Assembly (NCBI RefSeq): GCF_000720175.1
Contig: NZ_JOIX01000028.1
Coordinates: 1 to 64,000 of the forward strand
From: Streptomyces sp. NRRL S-337
Lineage (GTDB): Bacteria > Actinomycetota > Actinomycetes > Streptomycetales > Streptomycetaceae
Direction: 5' to 3'
Length of the DNA: 64,000 bases
Below the pieces are notes generated by a model, which did not search any database, had not been told where the DNA came from, and saw only the letters and a list, made by a program, of their open reading frames with translations. The first letter of the stretch is position 1, and each line of letters starts with the position of its first letter. A program made the position numbers and the translations under genes. Of this stretch, positions 6,725 to 14,740 are shown piece after piece.

Positions 6725-9031
6725 TCACGTCAGGATGAGACCCGTCCTCAGGCTGGCCTGGGAGCTGTTGCCCGCGTAGAGCTCGAACTCCCCTGGTTCG
6801 ACGCGGAATTCGCCGCGGGGGTCGTTGGTGTGGAAGCCCAGTTCCCGGCGTCCGAGGGTGAAGCGGACCGTCCGCCGCTCCCCCGGCCTCAGGTGGACGC
6901 GGTGGAAGCCGACCAGTCTGCGGACCGGCTGGACGACGCTGGCGACCTTGTCGCGGAGGTACAGCTGGACGACCTCGTCGCCGGCGCGGGTGCCGGTGTT
7001 CTCGACCCGTACGGCGGCCCGGACCGTCGCCCCGTCGTCGGCGACGCTCCTCGCCGGCAGGACCCCGGCCGACAGCTCCAGGCCGGAGAAGGCGAACGTG
7101 GTGTAGCTGAGGCCGTGGCCGAAGGGGTAGAGCGGGGTGTGCGGGAGGTCGAGGTACTTCGAGGTGTATTTGTTGTCCGGGTCGAAGGGGCGGCCGGTGT
7201 TCTCGTGCGCGTAGTACAGCGGCAGTTGACCGACCGAGCGGGGGAAGGTCACCGGTAGCTTGCCGCCGGGGTTGACCTTGCCGAAGAGGAGGTCGGCGAC
7301 GGCGTGGCCGCCCTCGATGCCGGGGTGCCAGCCCTGGAGGAGCGCGTCGGCGCGGTCGGCGACGCCGGTGAGGACGAGCGGGCGGCCGGAGAGGACCACG
7401 ACGACCAGGGGCTTGCCCGTGGCGGCCAGCTTCGCCACGAGTTGTGCCTGGACGCCGGGCAGGGTGATGTCGCTGCGGGCGGCCGCCTCGCCGCTCTGTG
7501 CGGCCTTCTCCCCCACCACGGCGACCACGGCGTCGGCGGCCCGGGCCGCGGCCACCGCCTCGTCGAAGGAACCGGTGTCGGCGCCCTCCACCGCGCATCC
7601 GCGGGCGAAGCGCACGGTGGCGGCGGGAGCGGCCTGCTTGATGCCGTCCAGGACGGACACCGCGGGGAACACGGCGGCGCCGATGCTCGCCCAGGTGCCG
7701 TGCAGTTCCTTGGTGTCGTCGCCGAGCGGGCCGATGACGGCGATCGAGCCGCTGCGGGGGGAGAGCGGCAGGGTGTGCCGCTCGTTGCGCAGCAGCACCA
7801 TGGAGCGGGCGGCCGCGGTCCGGGCCGCCGCGCGGGCCGCGGCGCTCGGTGCGGTGATCTCCGCGGCCTCGTCGGCGTAGGGGCGGTCGAAGAGCCCGGC
7901 GCGGAACTTGACGCGCAGCACCCGGGCGACCGCGTCGTCCAGCCGCTCGCGGCTGATCTTCCCCTCGGCGAGCAGCTTCTTGCCGTTCTCGGCGTACGTC
8001 GTCGAGACCATCTCCATGTCGACGCCGGCGCCCAGGGCGAGCCGGGCGGCGTCGGCGCCGTCCGCGGCGATGCCGTGCGCGATGAGTTCCTGGACGCCGG
8101 TGTAGTCGCCGACGACGAAGCCGTCGAAGCCGAACTCCTCGTGCAGGATGTCGGTCAGGGTGTGCCGGTTGGCGTGCGCGGGGACGCCGCCCACGGTGTT
8201 GAAGGACGCCATGACGGTGGCGACGCCGGCGTCCACGGCGGCCTTGAAGGGCGGCAGGCAGACGTCGCGCAGCCGCCGCTCGGAGATGTCGGCGGTGTTG
8301 TAGTCACGGCCGCCCTCGGGGAAGCCGTAGCCGACGAAGTGCTTGGCGCAGGCGGCGAGCCGGTTCCTGGCGGCGTAGTCCGCGCCCTGGTAGCCGCGGA
8401 CCTTGGCGGCGGTCAGCTTCGCCGTCAGGTACGGGTCCTCGCCGCTGCCCTCGGCCACCCGTCCCCAGCGCGGCTCCCGGCTGACGTCCGCCATGGGCGC
8501 GAACGTCCAGTGGATGCCCTGCGAGGCGGCCTCGCGGGCGCTGGTCTCGGCGTCGGCGGTGACCACGCCGGGGTCGAAGCTGCTGCCCTGGGCGAGGGGT
8601 ATCGGGAAGGTGGTGAGGTAGCCGTGGATGACGTCCTGGCCGAAGATCAGCGGGATGCCCAGCCGCGACTTCTCCACGGCCGCGCGCTGGAGGTCGTTGC
8701 ACTTCTTGGCGCCGGTGAGGTTGAGCACCGATCCCAGCAGGCCCTTCGCGGCGAGTTCGGCGCACGCCTTGTTCTGGCCGTCGCCCGGCCCGGTGTCGGC
8801 GTGCCAGGTCAGCTGCTGGAGCTGGCCGAACTTCTCCTCGACCGTCATCTTGGCCAGCAGCGCCCGGACCCGGCGTTCGGTCTTCGGGTCGCGGGGCGGT
8901 CGCACCGCGGTACGGGGTGCCGCGGCGGCGGACGAGGGGAGCGGGAGGCCCGCGCCCGTCCCCACGAGGACCGCGGCCCCGGCGGATGCCTTGAAGATGT
9001 GACGACGGCTGATCGATCCGGAACCGGACAC
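6725..9031 (-). CDS. bglX: Tat-exported beta-glucosidase, glycoside hydrolase family 3 (BglX-like)
   Basis: 768 aa from GTG 9031, with GAGGAG 6 nt upstream; ATG codons further upstream lack a ribosome site. A twin-arginine signal, SRRHIFKASAG followed by a hydrophobic run, marks Tat export. Order of domains: the GH3 barrel (about residues 45-370) with the nucleophile aspartate in FVVGDYTGV, the GH3 alpha/beta sandwich (about 400-620), then a C-terminal fibronectin-III-like domain rich in polar strands. The family removes glucose from the non-reducing end of beta-glucosides such as cellobiose. BglX homologues are usually periplasmic or secreted. The unit looks monocistronic with its own promoter at 9107-9135. 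No sugar transporter or LacI regulator is adjacent. Confidence 0.9.
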   Translation of the reverse strand: MSGSGSISRRHIFKASAGAAVLVGTGAGLPLPSSAAAAPRTAVRPPRDPKTERRVRALLAKMTVEEKFGQLQQLTWHADTGPGDGQNKACAELAAKGLLGSVLNLTGAKKCNDLQRAAVEKSRLGIPLIFGQDVIHGYLTTFPIPLAQGSSFDPGVVTADAETSAREAASQGIHWTFAPMADVSREPRWGRVAEGSGEDPYLTAKLTAAKVRGYQGADYAARNRLAACAKHFVGYGFPEGGRDYNTADISERRLRDVCLPPFKAAVDAGVATVMASFNTVGGVPAHANRHTLTDILHEEFGFDGFVVGDYTGVQELIAHGIAADGADAARLALGAGVDMEMVSTTYAENGKKLLAEGKISRERLDDAVARVLRVKFRAGLFDRPYADEAAEITAPSAAARAAARTAAARSMVLLRNERHTLPLSPRSGSIAVIGPLGDDTKELHGTWASIGAAVFPAVSVLDGIKQAAPAATVRFARGCAVEGADTGSFDEAVAAARAADAVVAVVGEKAAQSGEAAARSDITLPGVQAQLVAKLAATGKPLVVVVLSGRPLVLTGVADRADALLQGWHPGIEGGHAVADLLFGKVNPGGKLPVTFPRSVGQLPLYYAHENTGRPFDPDNKYTSKYLDLPHTPLYPFGHGLSYTTFAFSGLELSAGVLPARSVADDGATVRAAVRVENTGTRAGDEVVQLYLRDKVASVVQPVRRLVGFHRVHLRPGERRTVRFTLGRRELGFHTNDPRGEFRVEPGEFELYAGNSSQASLRTGLILT

Positions 9032-9106
9032 CGGCGACTCCTCACTGCGTGGGCACGCCGCCGACATGAGCCGGCATGGCGTTTCAACGCGCTGATGGCG
9101 TACGGC

Positions 9107-9135
9107 AGTTAAGCGAGGCACCGGCACGGGGTCAA
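9107..9135 (-). promoter_or_regulatory. Promoter of the GH3 gene
   Basis: Minus-strand TTGACC (9135-9130), a 17-nt spacer, then TTAACT (9112-9107), close to the housekeeping sigma consensus. It lies about 75 nt before the GTG start at 9031. Confidence 0.55.
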
Positions 9136-9190
9136 TGGGTTGAACATGAAGCGGGCGCCATGGGCGGCCACTGATTCATGAGATGTACGG

Positions 9191-10102
9191 TCACGGGGTG
9201 GGCAGCAGGGTGCTCAGCGGCTGGGCGGCCGCCTGGGCGGCGGGCCGGGAGACGTACAGGGCCGTGTGGAAGTGGCCGAGGGACTCCTTGCCCGACGGAT
9301 CGTCACCGGCCGCCGTCACCGCGGCGACGGCGTACTTCTGCTCGTCGGCGTCGGTGAACCGCCGTTGCGGATAGGTCCGGCTGCCGTCCTTCTCGGTGGT
9401 CAGCCCGAGCCGGGCCAGGCCGTCGGCGATCGGCCGGTAGGAGCCGGTGCGGAGGACGAAGGCCGCCACCCACGGCAGGTTCCGGCCGCCCTCCCGCGCC
9501 GCGTCCTCCGCCAGCAGCGAGTGGAAGGTACGGGCGGTCAGGAAGCTCGCGCCGCCGGTCACCGTGATCAGCCGCAGGCCGGCGAGGGCCCGGCGCAGCG
9601 CGGGGCTCGGTTCGGTGGTTTCGAGGTTCTCGGCGAACGCCTCGTCCAGCAGGCCGACCGCGCGGGCGTACCCGGTGGCCGGTGCGGCGATGTCGATGCC
9701 GACGACGGGCACCGCGTCGGGGCGGCGGCGGGCGGCGTAGAACTGCCGGTCCCGCTCGATGAGTTCGGCGGTGCTCAGGCCGGCGGCCTCCGCAGAGGTG
9801 TAGTGGGCCGCGAGCTCCGCCAGGGTCACGTCGTGGTTCAGCAGGGCGGCGTTGATGCCGTACGAGCAGCAGAGGTCCAGGACGGTGACGGGCCGCTCGC
9901 CGGCGGCGCGGTCCTCGGGGGCGGCGGCGACGGCGGCGCGCAGGAGACGGCGGAAGACGCCCTGGGCGTGATGCGGTGTCCGGTAGTCCAGCGCGCCCAG
10001 CACGCGGAAGTACGCGCGCGGGTCCGGCTGGTCGTAGAGGTCGTCGAACCGGGTCATCCGTGCGGGCGTACCGGAACCGCCGTCGTGCTGGGCAGGGGCC
10101 AT
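9191..10102 (-). CDS. SAM-methyltransferase-fold protein of unknown function
   Basis: 303 aa from ATG 10102, with GAGGAG 8 nt upstream. The sequence VLDLCCSYGINAALL near residue 70 looks like the glycine-rich SAM-binding motif I of class I methyltransferases, but with CCSYG where GxGxG is usual. Then comes VVGIDIAAPATGYA, matching the acidic strand-2 position, and later a strand with LRLITVTGGASFLT. The C-terminal half shows no motif I know. It begins with YDQPDPRAYFRVLGALDYRTPHH. The MarR-type gene lies 107 bp upstream on the same strand and may be co-transcribed. Fold is likely; substrate unknown. Confidence 0.6.
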   Translation of the reverse strand: MAPAQHDGGSGTPARMTRFDDLYDQPDPRAYFRVLGALDYRTPHHAQGVFRRLLRAAVAAAPEDRAAGERPVTVLDLCCSYGINAALLNHDVTLAELAAHYTSAEAAGLSTAELIERDRQFYAARRRPDAVPVVGIDIAAPATGYARAVGLLDEAFAENLETTEPSPALRRALAGLRLITVTGGASFLTARTFHSLLAEDAAREGGRNLPWVAAFVLRTGSYRPIADGLARLGLTTEKDGSRTYPQRRFTDADEQKYAVAAVTAAGDDPSGKESLGHFHTALYVSRPAAQAAAQPLSTLLPTP

Positions 10103-10209
10103 CGGACTGTCTCCTCGCGCCGGGAAGCAGGGGCGTTGGCGGCGCCGGCCGCGCCACCACGCTCCTGCGGTGGGCGGCGGGCGGTCGGCGGCGCCGGAGA
10201 GCACAACGA

Positions 10210-10683
10210 TCAGGGGAGATCTCCGTTGCCGCCCAGATTGGCGACCATGCGGCGCAGGACGTTGATGGTGGTCACGAAGTCCGCGGTGTCGATGCCCTCA
10301 TGCGTCCGCCGATGGACCCGCCGGTTGCGCTCGTGTGCGCGCAGCCGCCCGGCCTCGCCCGCCTCGGTCAGCGTCATACCGTCGGCGTCCTCGGTCAGCC
10401 AGGCCCGGGCGATCAGGTCGTCGTAGACGGCGTCGAAGTCGGTGCCGAGGTCGTCATACGGTCGCAGCCGCTCGGTCAGCGTGGCGCGGGTCCACGTGCC
10501 GGGCGCCCCGGCCACGTGGTTGAGCGTCCACCAGTGCGGCTGCGTGAGGCCCTCCACCGCCAGCTGCGCGCGCAGGTCACCGACCACCCGGCGGTAGGCC
10601 TCTCCGGTCCATGCGCCGATGGGCTGGGCGGCCAGTCCCTCCTCCGGGTAGTCCTTGAGTGCCACGTTCCCCTTGCCTTCCAT
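10210..10683 (-). CDS. MarR-type winged-helix transcription regulator
   Basis: 157 aa from ATG 10683, with AGGA upstream. The middle reads like a winged-helix domain: LAVEGLTQPHWWTLNHVAG, then a helix rich in TRATLTERLRPY, and a wing-like WLTEDADGMTLTEAG. The C-terminal helix, with RRVHRRTHEGID, would dimerise. MarR proteins usually bind palindromes near their own promoter and respond to phenolic or oxidative signals. Its own promoter here contains a SoxR-box-like dyad with the 19-nt spacing used by MerR-class activators (10747-10777). The methyltransferase-like gene lies downstream on the same strand. The HTH call is by pattern only. Confidence 0.65.
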   Translation of the reverse strand: MEGKGNVALKDYPEEGLAAQPIGAWTGEAYRRVVGDLRAQLAVEGLTQPHWWTLNHVAGAPGTWTRATLTERLRPYDDLGTDFDAVYDDLIARAWLTEDADGMTLTEAGEAGRLRAHERNRRVHRRTHEGIDTADFVTTINVLRRMVANLGGNGDLP

Positions 10684-10746
10684 GGTTCCTGAGTCCCTTC
10701 TCCGGGTTCCGGTTCCGGCACCCGCGCGGTGATCAACAACGCACCC

Positions 10747-10777
10747 ACCGTAGAACCTCAACTCAACTTGAGGTCAA
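10747..10777 (-). promoter_or_regulatory. MerR/SoxR-type promoter: 19-nt spacer with central dyad
   Basis: Minus-strand TTGACC (10777-10772) and TACGGT (10752-10747) are separated by exactly 19 nt. The spacer region contains the dyad ACCTCAACTCAACTTGAGGT (10755-10774), with 7-bp perfect arms. It closely resembles the SoxR box CCTCAAGTTAACTTGAGG. MerR-class activators work on over-long 19-nt spacers, so both spacing and dyad agree. No MerR or SoxR gene lies next to it, so the regulator would act in trans. It drives the MarR-type gene that starts at 10683. Confidence 0.6.
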
Positions 10778-10864
10778 GGCGGGCAGGCGGTTTCGCCTTC
10801 CTCAACTCCCCTCGGCATGGCAGTGTTTGACCGGTGCTATGGCAGGGGGACCAGGGGGCACGGC

Positions 10865-12904
10865 ATGACCGGTACCGGAATCAGGCCGCTCGGCGACGAC
10901 CCACAGCGGCTCGGTGAGTACCGGCTGCTGGGGCGGCTCGGTGCGGGCGGCATGGGGCGGATCTATCTGGGGCGGTCCACGGCCGACGGATCGCTCGTCG
11001 CCGTCAAGACGCTGCTCGCCGAGGGCGCGGTCAGCGACACCGACCGACGGCGGTTCGCCCGCGAGGTGGCGCTGGCCCGGCGGATCGAGAGCCCCCATAC
11101 GGCGCGGGTGCTCGACGCCGACCCGGACGCCGAGCAGCCGTGGATGGCGATCGAGTACATCCCTGCGCCGTCGCTGTCCGAACTCGTCCGCACCGCGGGA
11201 CGGCTGCCCGGTACGGCCGTGCGCTGGATCGCCGCGGGAACGGCACAGGCCCTGGTCACCCTGCACGACGAGGGCATCGTGCACCGGGACGTCAAACCGC
11301 AGAACATCCTGCTGCCGCTGTCCGGGCCCCGCCTCATCGACTTCGGCATCTCGCACGCCTACGACCTCACCCGCACCTCGCTGACGCTGGGCACCATCGC
11401 CTTCACCTCGCCCGAGCAGGCGCGCGCCGAGCCCTCCACCGCGTCCTCCGACGTCTACTCGCTCGGCGCCACCCTCTTCCATCTCGCCGTCGGCCGCCCG
11501 CCGTACCCGGAGACCGGCGACATGATCCGGCTGCTGGCCGTCGTCCAGCGCGGCGACCTCGACCTCACCGGACTGCCCAAGGAACTGGGCTCGTTGATCC
11601 GCCCGTGTCTGGCCATCGACCCCGACGAGCGGCCGCGGCCCGCCGACGTCCTGCGGGAGTTCCAGGAAGGGCTGGAACGGGTACCGACCTCGCGCCGCGC
11701 CGAACGCTGGCTGCCGCCGCGGTGGACCGCGCTGATCCAGGAGTACGAGGCGCAGGGGCGCGCACTGCGTGCGGAGGGCGATGCGGAGGCCCGCACCCTC
11801 GACGCACGGACGCGCCAGGTGCCGCCGCCCGGGCCCACCCGCGTCTACACCGAGCAGCGGGAGCGGGAGCGCGCCGGCACGCCGAACTCCCCGCCGAAGC
11901 CGAAGCCGAAGCCGCAGCCCACACCGAAACCGGCACAGCAGAAGCCCAGGCCGACGCCCCAGCCCAAGCCCAAGCCCAAGCCCGTGCAGGCGAAGCCCAA
12001 GCCCGCCTCGACACCGGCACCCAAGCCGGCACCCAAGCCGGCGGCGAAGGCGACGCCGAAGCCGGCGACCACCTCCGGCGGCAGCTCCTCCGGCAGCAGC
12101 TCCTCGTCCGGCGGGTGCGGCTGGCTGGTGCTCGTCCTCATCGCGTTCACGGTGTTCGTCTGGCAGCCCTGGAAGGCCGCCGACACCGCCGGCTCGTCGT
12201 CCGGTTCGTCCAGCAGCGCCTCGGGGAGCTCGTCGAGCGGCACGTACACCGGCGGCGGGAGCTCACTCAGCTCCGGGCTGACGAGCGGGACGTCGAGCGG
12301 CACGTCGAGCAGTTCCTCGGGGAGCTCCTCGGCGAGTTCGTCGAGCGGGACGTCCGGTGGGGCCGCCAGCAGCGGCGGGAGCGGGGGCGTGCCCACACCC
12401 GTGGCCACGACCCGCACGCCCGGCCCGGTCGACCAGGCCTTCGCGGCCGTGCGGGCCGGTGACTGCCTGGACGCCTACCAGGACGGCTACGGGAGTTGGA
12501 GCCGTACGGTGCCCTCGCGGGTCGACTGCGGTGCGGCCAACGCGTACCTGCGGGTGGCCCGCGTCGCCGGCTCCGGGACCTGCCCGTCCGGCGGCGGGCG
12601 CGGCGGCTGGTGGCACTCCGCCGAGGACTACTCCACCGTCAACCTGTGTGTGGAGCGGCAGTTCCGCAACGGCCAGTGCTTCCTCGCCAAGGCCAGCGGC
12701 AACCGGCCCGGCGGCGCCAACCTCCTCACCCTGTGGAACTGCAACGCCGACAAGGTGCCCCGGGCGTTCAACTACATCATGCAGATCACCGCCGTCCTGT
12801 CGGCCTCGGCGGGCACCAACGCGTGCCCGGCCGATCCCGGCCACTACCGCTACTCCTGGAACGTCTACGACGGCCGGACGATGATCTGCGCCAAGGTCGC
12901 CTGA
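10865..12904 (+). CDS. Membrane serine/threonine protein kinase with LppU-like ectodomain
   Basis: 679 aa from ATG 10865; an upstream in-frame ATG at 10817 is less well placed. Kinase domain at about residues 15-275: glycine loop LGAGGMGRIYLG, VAVK lysine, HRDVKPQN catalytic loop, DFG and SPEQAR. A long juxtamembrane segment of Pro-Lys/Pro-Thr repeats (about 340-400) follows, then a Ser/Gly run and one membrane helix (GWLVLVLIAFTVFVWQPW). Outside is a Ser/Gly-rich stalk (about 440-515) and a C-terminal domain with eight cysteines. This starts AVRAGDCLDAY and resembles the LppU/SCO3897 extracellular domain. It probably senses something at the cell surface and signals by phosphorylation. No PASTA repeats are present. 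It is divergent from the MarR-type gene. Confidence 0.88.
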   Translation: MTGTGIRPLGDDPQRLGEYRLLGRLGAGGMGRIYLGRSTADGSLVAVKTLLAEGAVSDTDRRRFAREVALARRIESPHTARVLDADPDAEQPWMAIEYIPAPSLSELVRTAGRLPGTAVRWIAAGTAQALVTLHDEGIVHRDVKPQNILLPLSGPRLIDFGISHAYDLTRTSLTLGTIAFTSPEQARAEPSTASSDVYSLGATLFHLAVGRPPYPETGDMIRLLAVVQRGDLDLTGLPKELGSLIRPCLAIDPDERPRPADVLREFQEGLERVPTSRRAERWLPPRWTALIQEYEAQGRALRAEGDAEARTLDARTRQVPPPGPTRVYTEQRERERAGTPNSPPKPKPKPQPTPKPAQQKPRPTPQPKPKPKPVQAKPKPASTPAPKPAPKPAAKATPKPATTSGGSSSGSSSSSGGCGWLVLVLIAFTVFVWQPWKAADTAGSSSGSSSSASGSSSSGTYTGGGSSLSSGLTSGTSSGTSSSSSGSSSASSSSGTSGGAASSGGSGGVPTPVATTRTPGPVDQAFAAVRAGDCLDAYQDGYGSWSRTVPSRVDCGAANAYLRVARVAGSGTCPSGGGRGGWWHSAEDYSTVNLCVERQFRNGQCFLAKASGNRPGGANLLTLWNCNADKVPRAFNYIMQITAVLSASAGTNACPADPGHYRYSWNVYDGRTMICAKVA

Positions 12905-13139
12905 CCACTGCCACCCGGCTCGCCCGCCGGCCCCTTGTGACGGCTCCTGCGGACGGCTTACGACCGCCGCACCACGGGTGACCGCCGAGGGATGTAGCTC
13001 CCGCCGGCGCCGGGTCGTCCCGCAGGAGGGTTTCCCCGGGCGTGCGAGGGATGCGCGCCCGGGTGCCGCTTCACCGCCGAAGGCGCGGGCATCCGTACGT
13101 CCCGGGACACCCGCCGGGCGTGAAGGGAGCGCGAGGGCG

Positions 13140-14156
13140 ATGGCCGGTACTTCGGTGGACACGAAGAGCAGCGGGAGCGGGACCACGGGGGCACGCCCGG
13201 TGGTGTCGGGGTGGGGCGCGTGGGGGCGGGCGCTGCTGGGGGGTACGGTGATGGCGGTCGCGCTGGGGGCGGGCAATGCGCTGGGGGAACGGCTGGCGCG
13301 GGCGCTCGGCGCGGACGGCTGGGCGCGGCAGTTGCTGCCCGCGGTGCTGGTGAGCGTGGTGGCCGTGGGCGGTGTACGGGCGTTGCGGTCGGCCGGGCGG
13401 TGGGCGGGCGGCCGCCGGCTGGGGGCGGGGCCGCCGGCCGCCGCGGTGCGGGCCTTCCTGGGCGGGCTGGCCGTCACGGTGTCGTGTGCCGGCCTGGTGC
13501 TCGGGGCGGGCACGGCGGCCGGGTGGGTGCGGTGGTCCGGGCTCGACCCGGCGGCGCTGGGGGCGTTCCTGACGGGCAATGCGCTGGTGGCGGTGCTGCT
13601 GGAGGCCCTGCCGGAGGAGACGACGCTGCGCGGGCAGGCCTGGGCGGCGTTGCGGGACAGGTTCGGCGGGGTGGTGTCGGCGCTGGGGACGACGGTGGTC
13701 TTCCTGCTGGTGCCGGCCGCGTCCACGGTGGTGCAGGCCGGTACGGCCCGTGTGGTGGGCGAGGATCCGCCGCCGGTGGGCGCGACCCCGGCCGGCCAGG
13801 ACCCGTCGGCGTATCTGGTGCTGCTCGCGGTGTTCGGGCTGACGCTGGTGGCCGCCCGGACCGTTCCCGGCCGCGCCCCGCTGTGGGCAGCGATCGGTAC
13901 GCATCTGGCGTTCCTCAGCGTCAACCGGGTCGTGTTCGAGGGACGCGAGCGTGCGGCGGGCTGGTCGGCGAGCGTCGCCCCGGCGCATGCCGCGGTCCTG
14001 GAACTCGGCTATCTGGTGCTCACGGCAGCGGTCTTCGTGGGGACGCGGTGGCTGTCGGGCCGGATGCGGGGGCGGGCCGCGCGGCGCTCGGTCGCCCGGA
14101 CCAGGATCCCCACCAGTACGGCGAGGTCGGCGGCACCGTCGGGGTCGTCGGCGTAG
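13140..14156 (+). CDS. CPBP-family intramembrane metalloprotease (Rce1/abortive-infection type)
   Basis: 338 aa from ATG 13140. About eight hydrophobic segments are visible. The signature EALPEETTLRGQ (about residue 155) contains the EExxxRG motif of the CPBP family, with the two glutamates that help bind metal. Members process prenylated proteins, or peptides in bacteriocin self-immunity; the target here is unknown. The last 50 codons overlap the 3' end of the convergent fic gene by 148 bp. The tail after the last helix (RMRGRAARRSVARTRIPTST...) looks like translated antisense rather than a conserved end, so the original stop may have been lost. Confidence 0.72.
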   Translation: MAGTSVDTKSSGSGTTGARPVVSGWGAWGRALLGGTVMAVALGAGNALGERLARALGADGWARQLLPAVLVSVVAVGGVRALRSAGRWAGGRRLGAGPPAAAVRAFLGGLAVTVSCAGLVLGAGTAAGWVRWSGLDPAALGAFLTGNALVAVLLEALPEETTLRGQAWAALRDRFGGVVSALGTTVVFLLVPAASTVVQAGTARVVGEDPPPVGATPAGQDPSAYLVLLAVFGLTLVAARTVPGRAPLWAAIGTHLAFLSVNRVVFEGRERAAGWSASVAPAHAAVLELGYLVLTAAVFVGTRWLSGRMRGRAARRSVARTRIPTSTARSAAPSGSSA

Positions 14157-14740
14157 CGGGTGGTCTGGAGGGGGCCCACCTCGTCCAGGACGACGCCTTC
14201 GCGGGCCAGGACGAAGGTGAGGGCGAGCAGCGCGGCCCGGCCGTTGCCGTCCGGGAAGGGGTGGTGGAAGGCCACGTCGAGAAAGGTCCGGGCGGCGCGG
14301 GCGGGCAGCGGCACGCCCGCCTCGTCGGCCTCGCGTAGGCAGCGGGCGAAGTCCGCGCGGGTATGCGGGGTCAGCGGGTAGCGCTCGCGGCCGTTCTTCG
14401 CGTAGGCGTCGCCGGTCCGGAACGGTGCGTCGGGGGTGCCGAGGACCAGGCGCTGCCAGCCGGCCAGCAGGCCGAAGGTGAGCGGGGAGTGGCGCGTGGC
14501 GTCCGCGCGGGCCAGCGCGTGGGCGGAGCGCAGCCGCCCGGCGCGGACCGGGTCGCGGCGGCGGACCGGGCCGTCGCACCAGGCGGTGAAGCCGTCCGTG
14601 GCCGGGACGACCGGGCCGGTGGCCTCGTACGCGCCGGTGTGCGCCCAGTCGACCCGCGCCCTGGCCCGGTGCCAGGCGGCCGTCGCATCGCCGGCCGGGG
14701 CGGGCGGCCCGGCGTCAGTGGCGGGTGTGCCGGCGGTCAT
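14009..14740 (-). CDS. Fic-domain protein (AMPylator-type)
   Basis: 243 aa from ATG 14740. The Fic signature HPFPDGNGRAALL is near residue 157. It contains the catalytic His and the DGNGR loop, but the second arginine of the canonical HxFx(D/E)GNGRxxR is replaced by Leu. That arginine normally contacts the ATP phosphates, so activity may be altered. I see no clear (S/T)xxxE(G/N) inhibitory helix in this protein or its partner. The gene starts inside the end of the upstream gene (26-bp overlap), so the two are translationally coupled. Fic proteins attach AMP or other nucleotide parts to target hydroxyls. It appears to be the last gene of a five-gene operon. Confidence 0.8.
   Translation of the reverse strand: MTAGTPATDAGPPAPAGDATAAWHRARARVDWAHTGAYEATGPVVPATDGFTAWCDGPVRRRDPVRAGRLRSAHALARADATRHSPLTFGLLAGWQRLVLGTPDAPFRTGDAYAKNGRERYPLTPHTRADFARCLREADEAGVPLPARAARTFLDVAFHHPFPDGNGRAALLALTFVLAREGVVLDEVGPLQTTRYADDPDGAADLAVLVGILVRATERRAARPRIRPDSHRVPTKTAAVSTR

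Noticed and set aside
10817..10864. 16-codon N-terminal extension of the kinase from ATG 10817
   Set aside because: ATG 10865 has a purine-rich GGGGG site and gives the usual short lead into the kinase domain.
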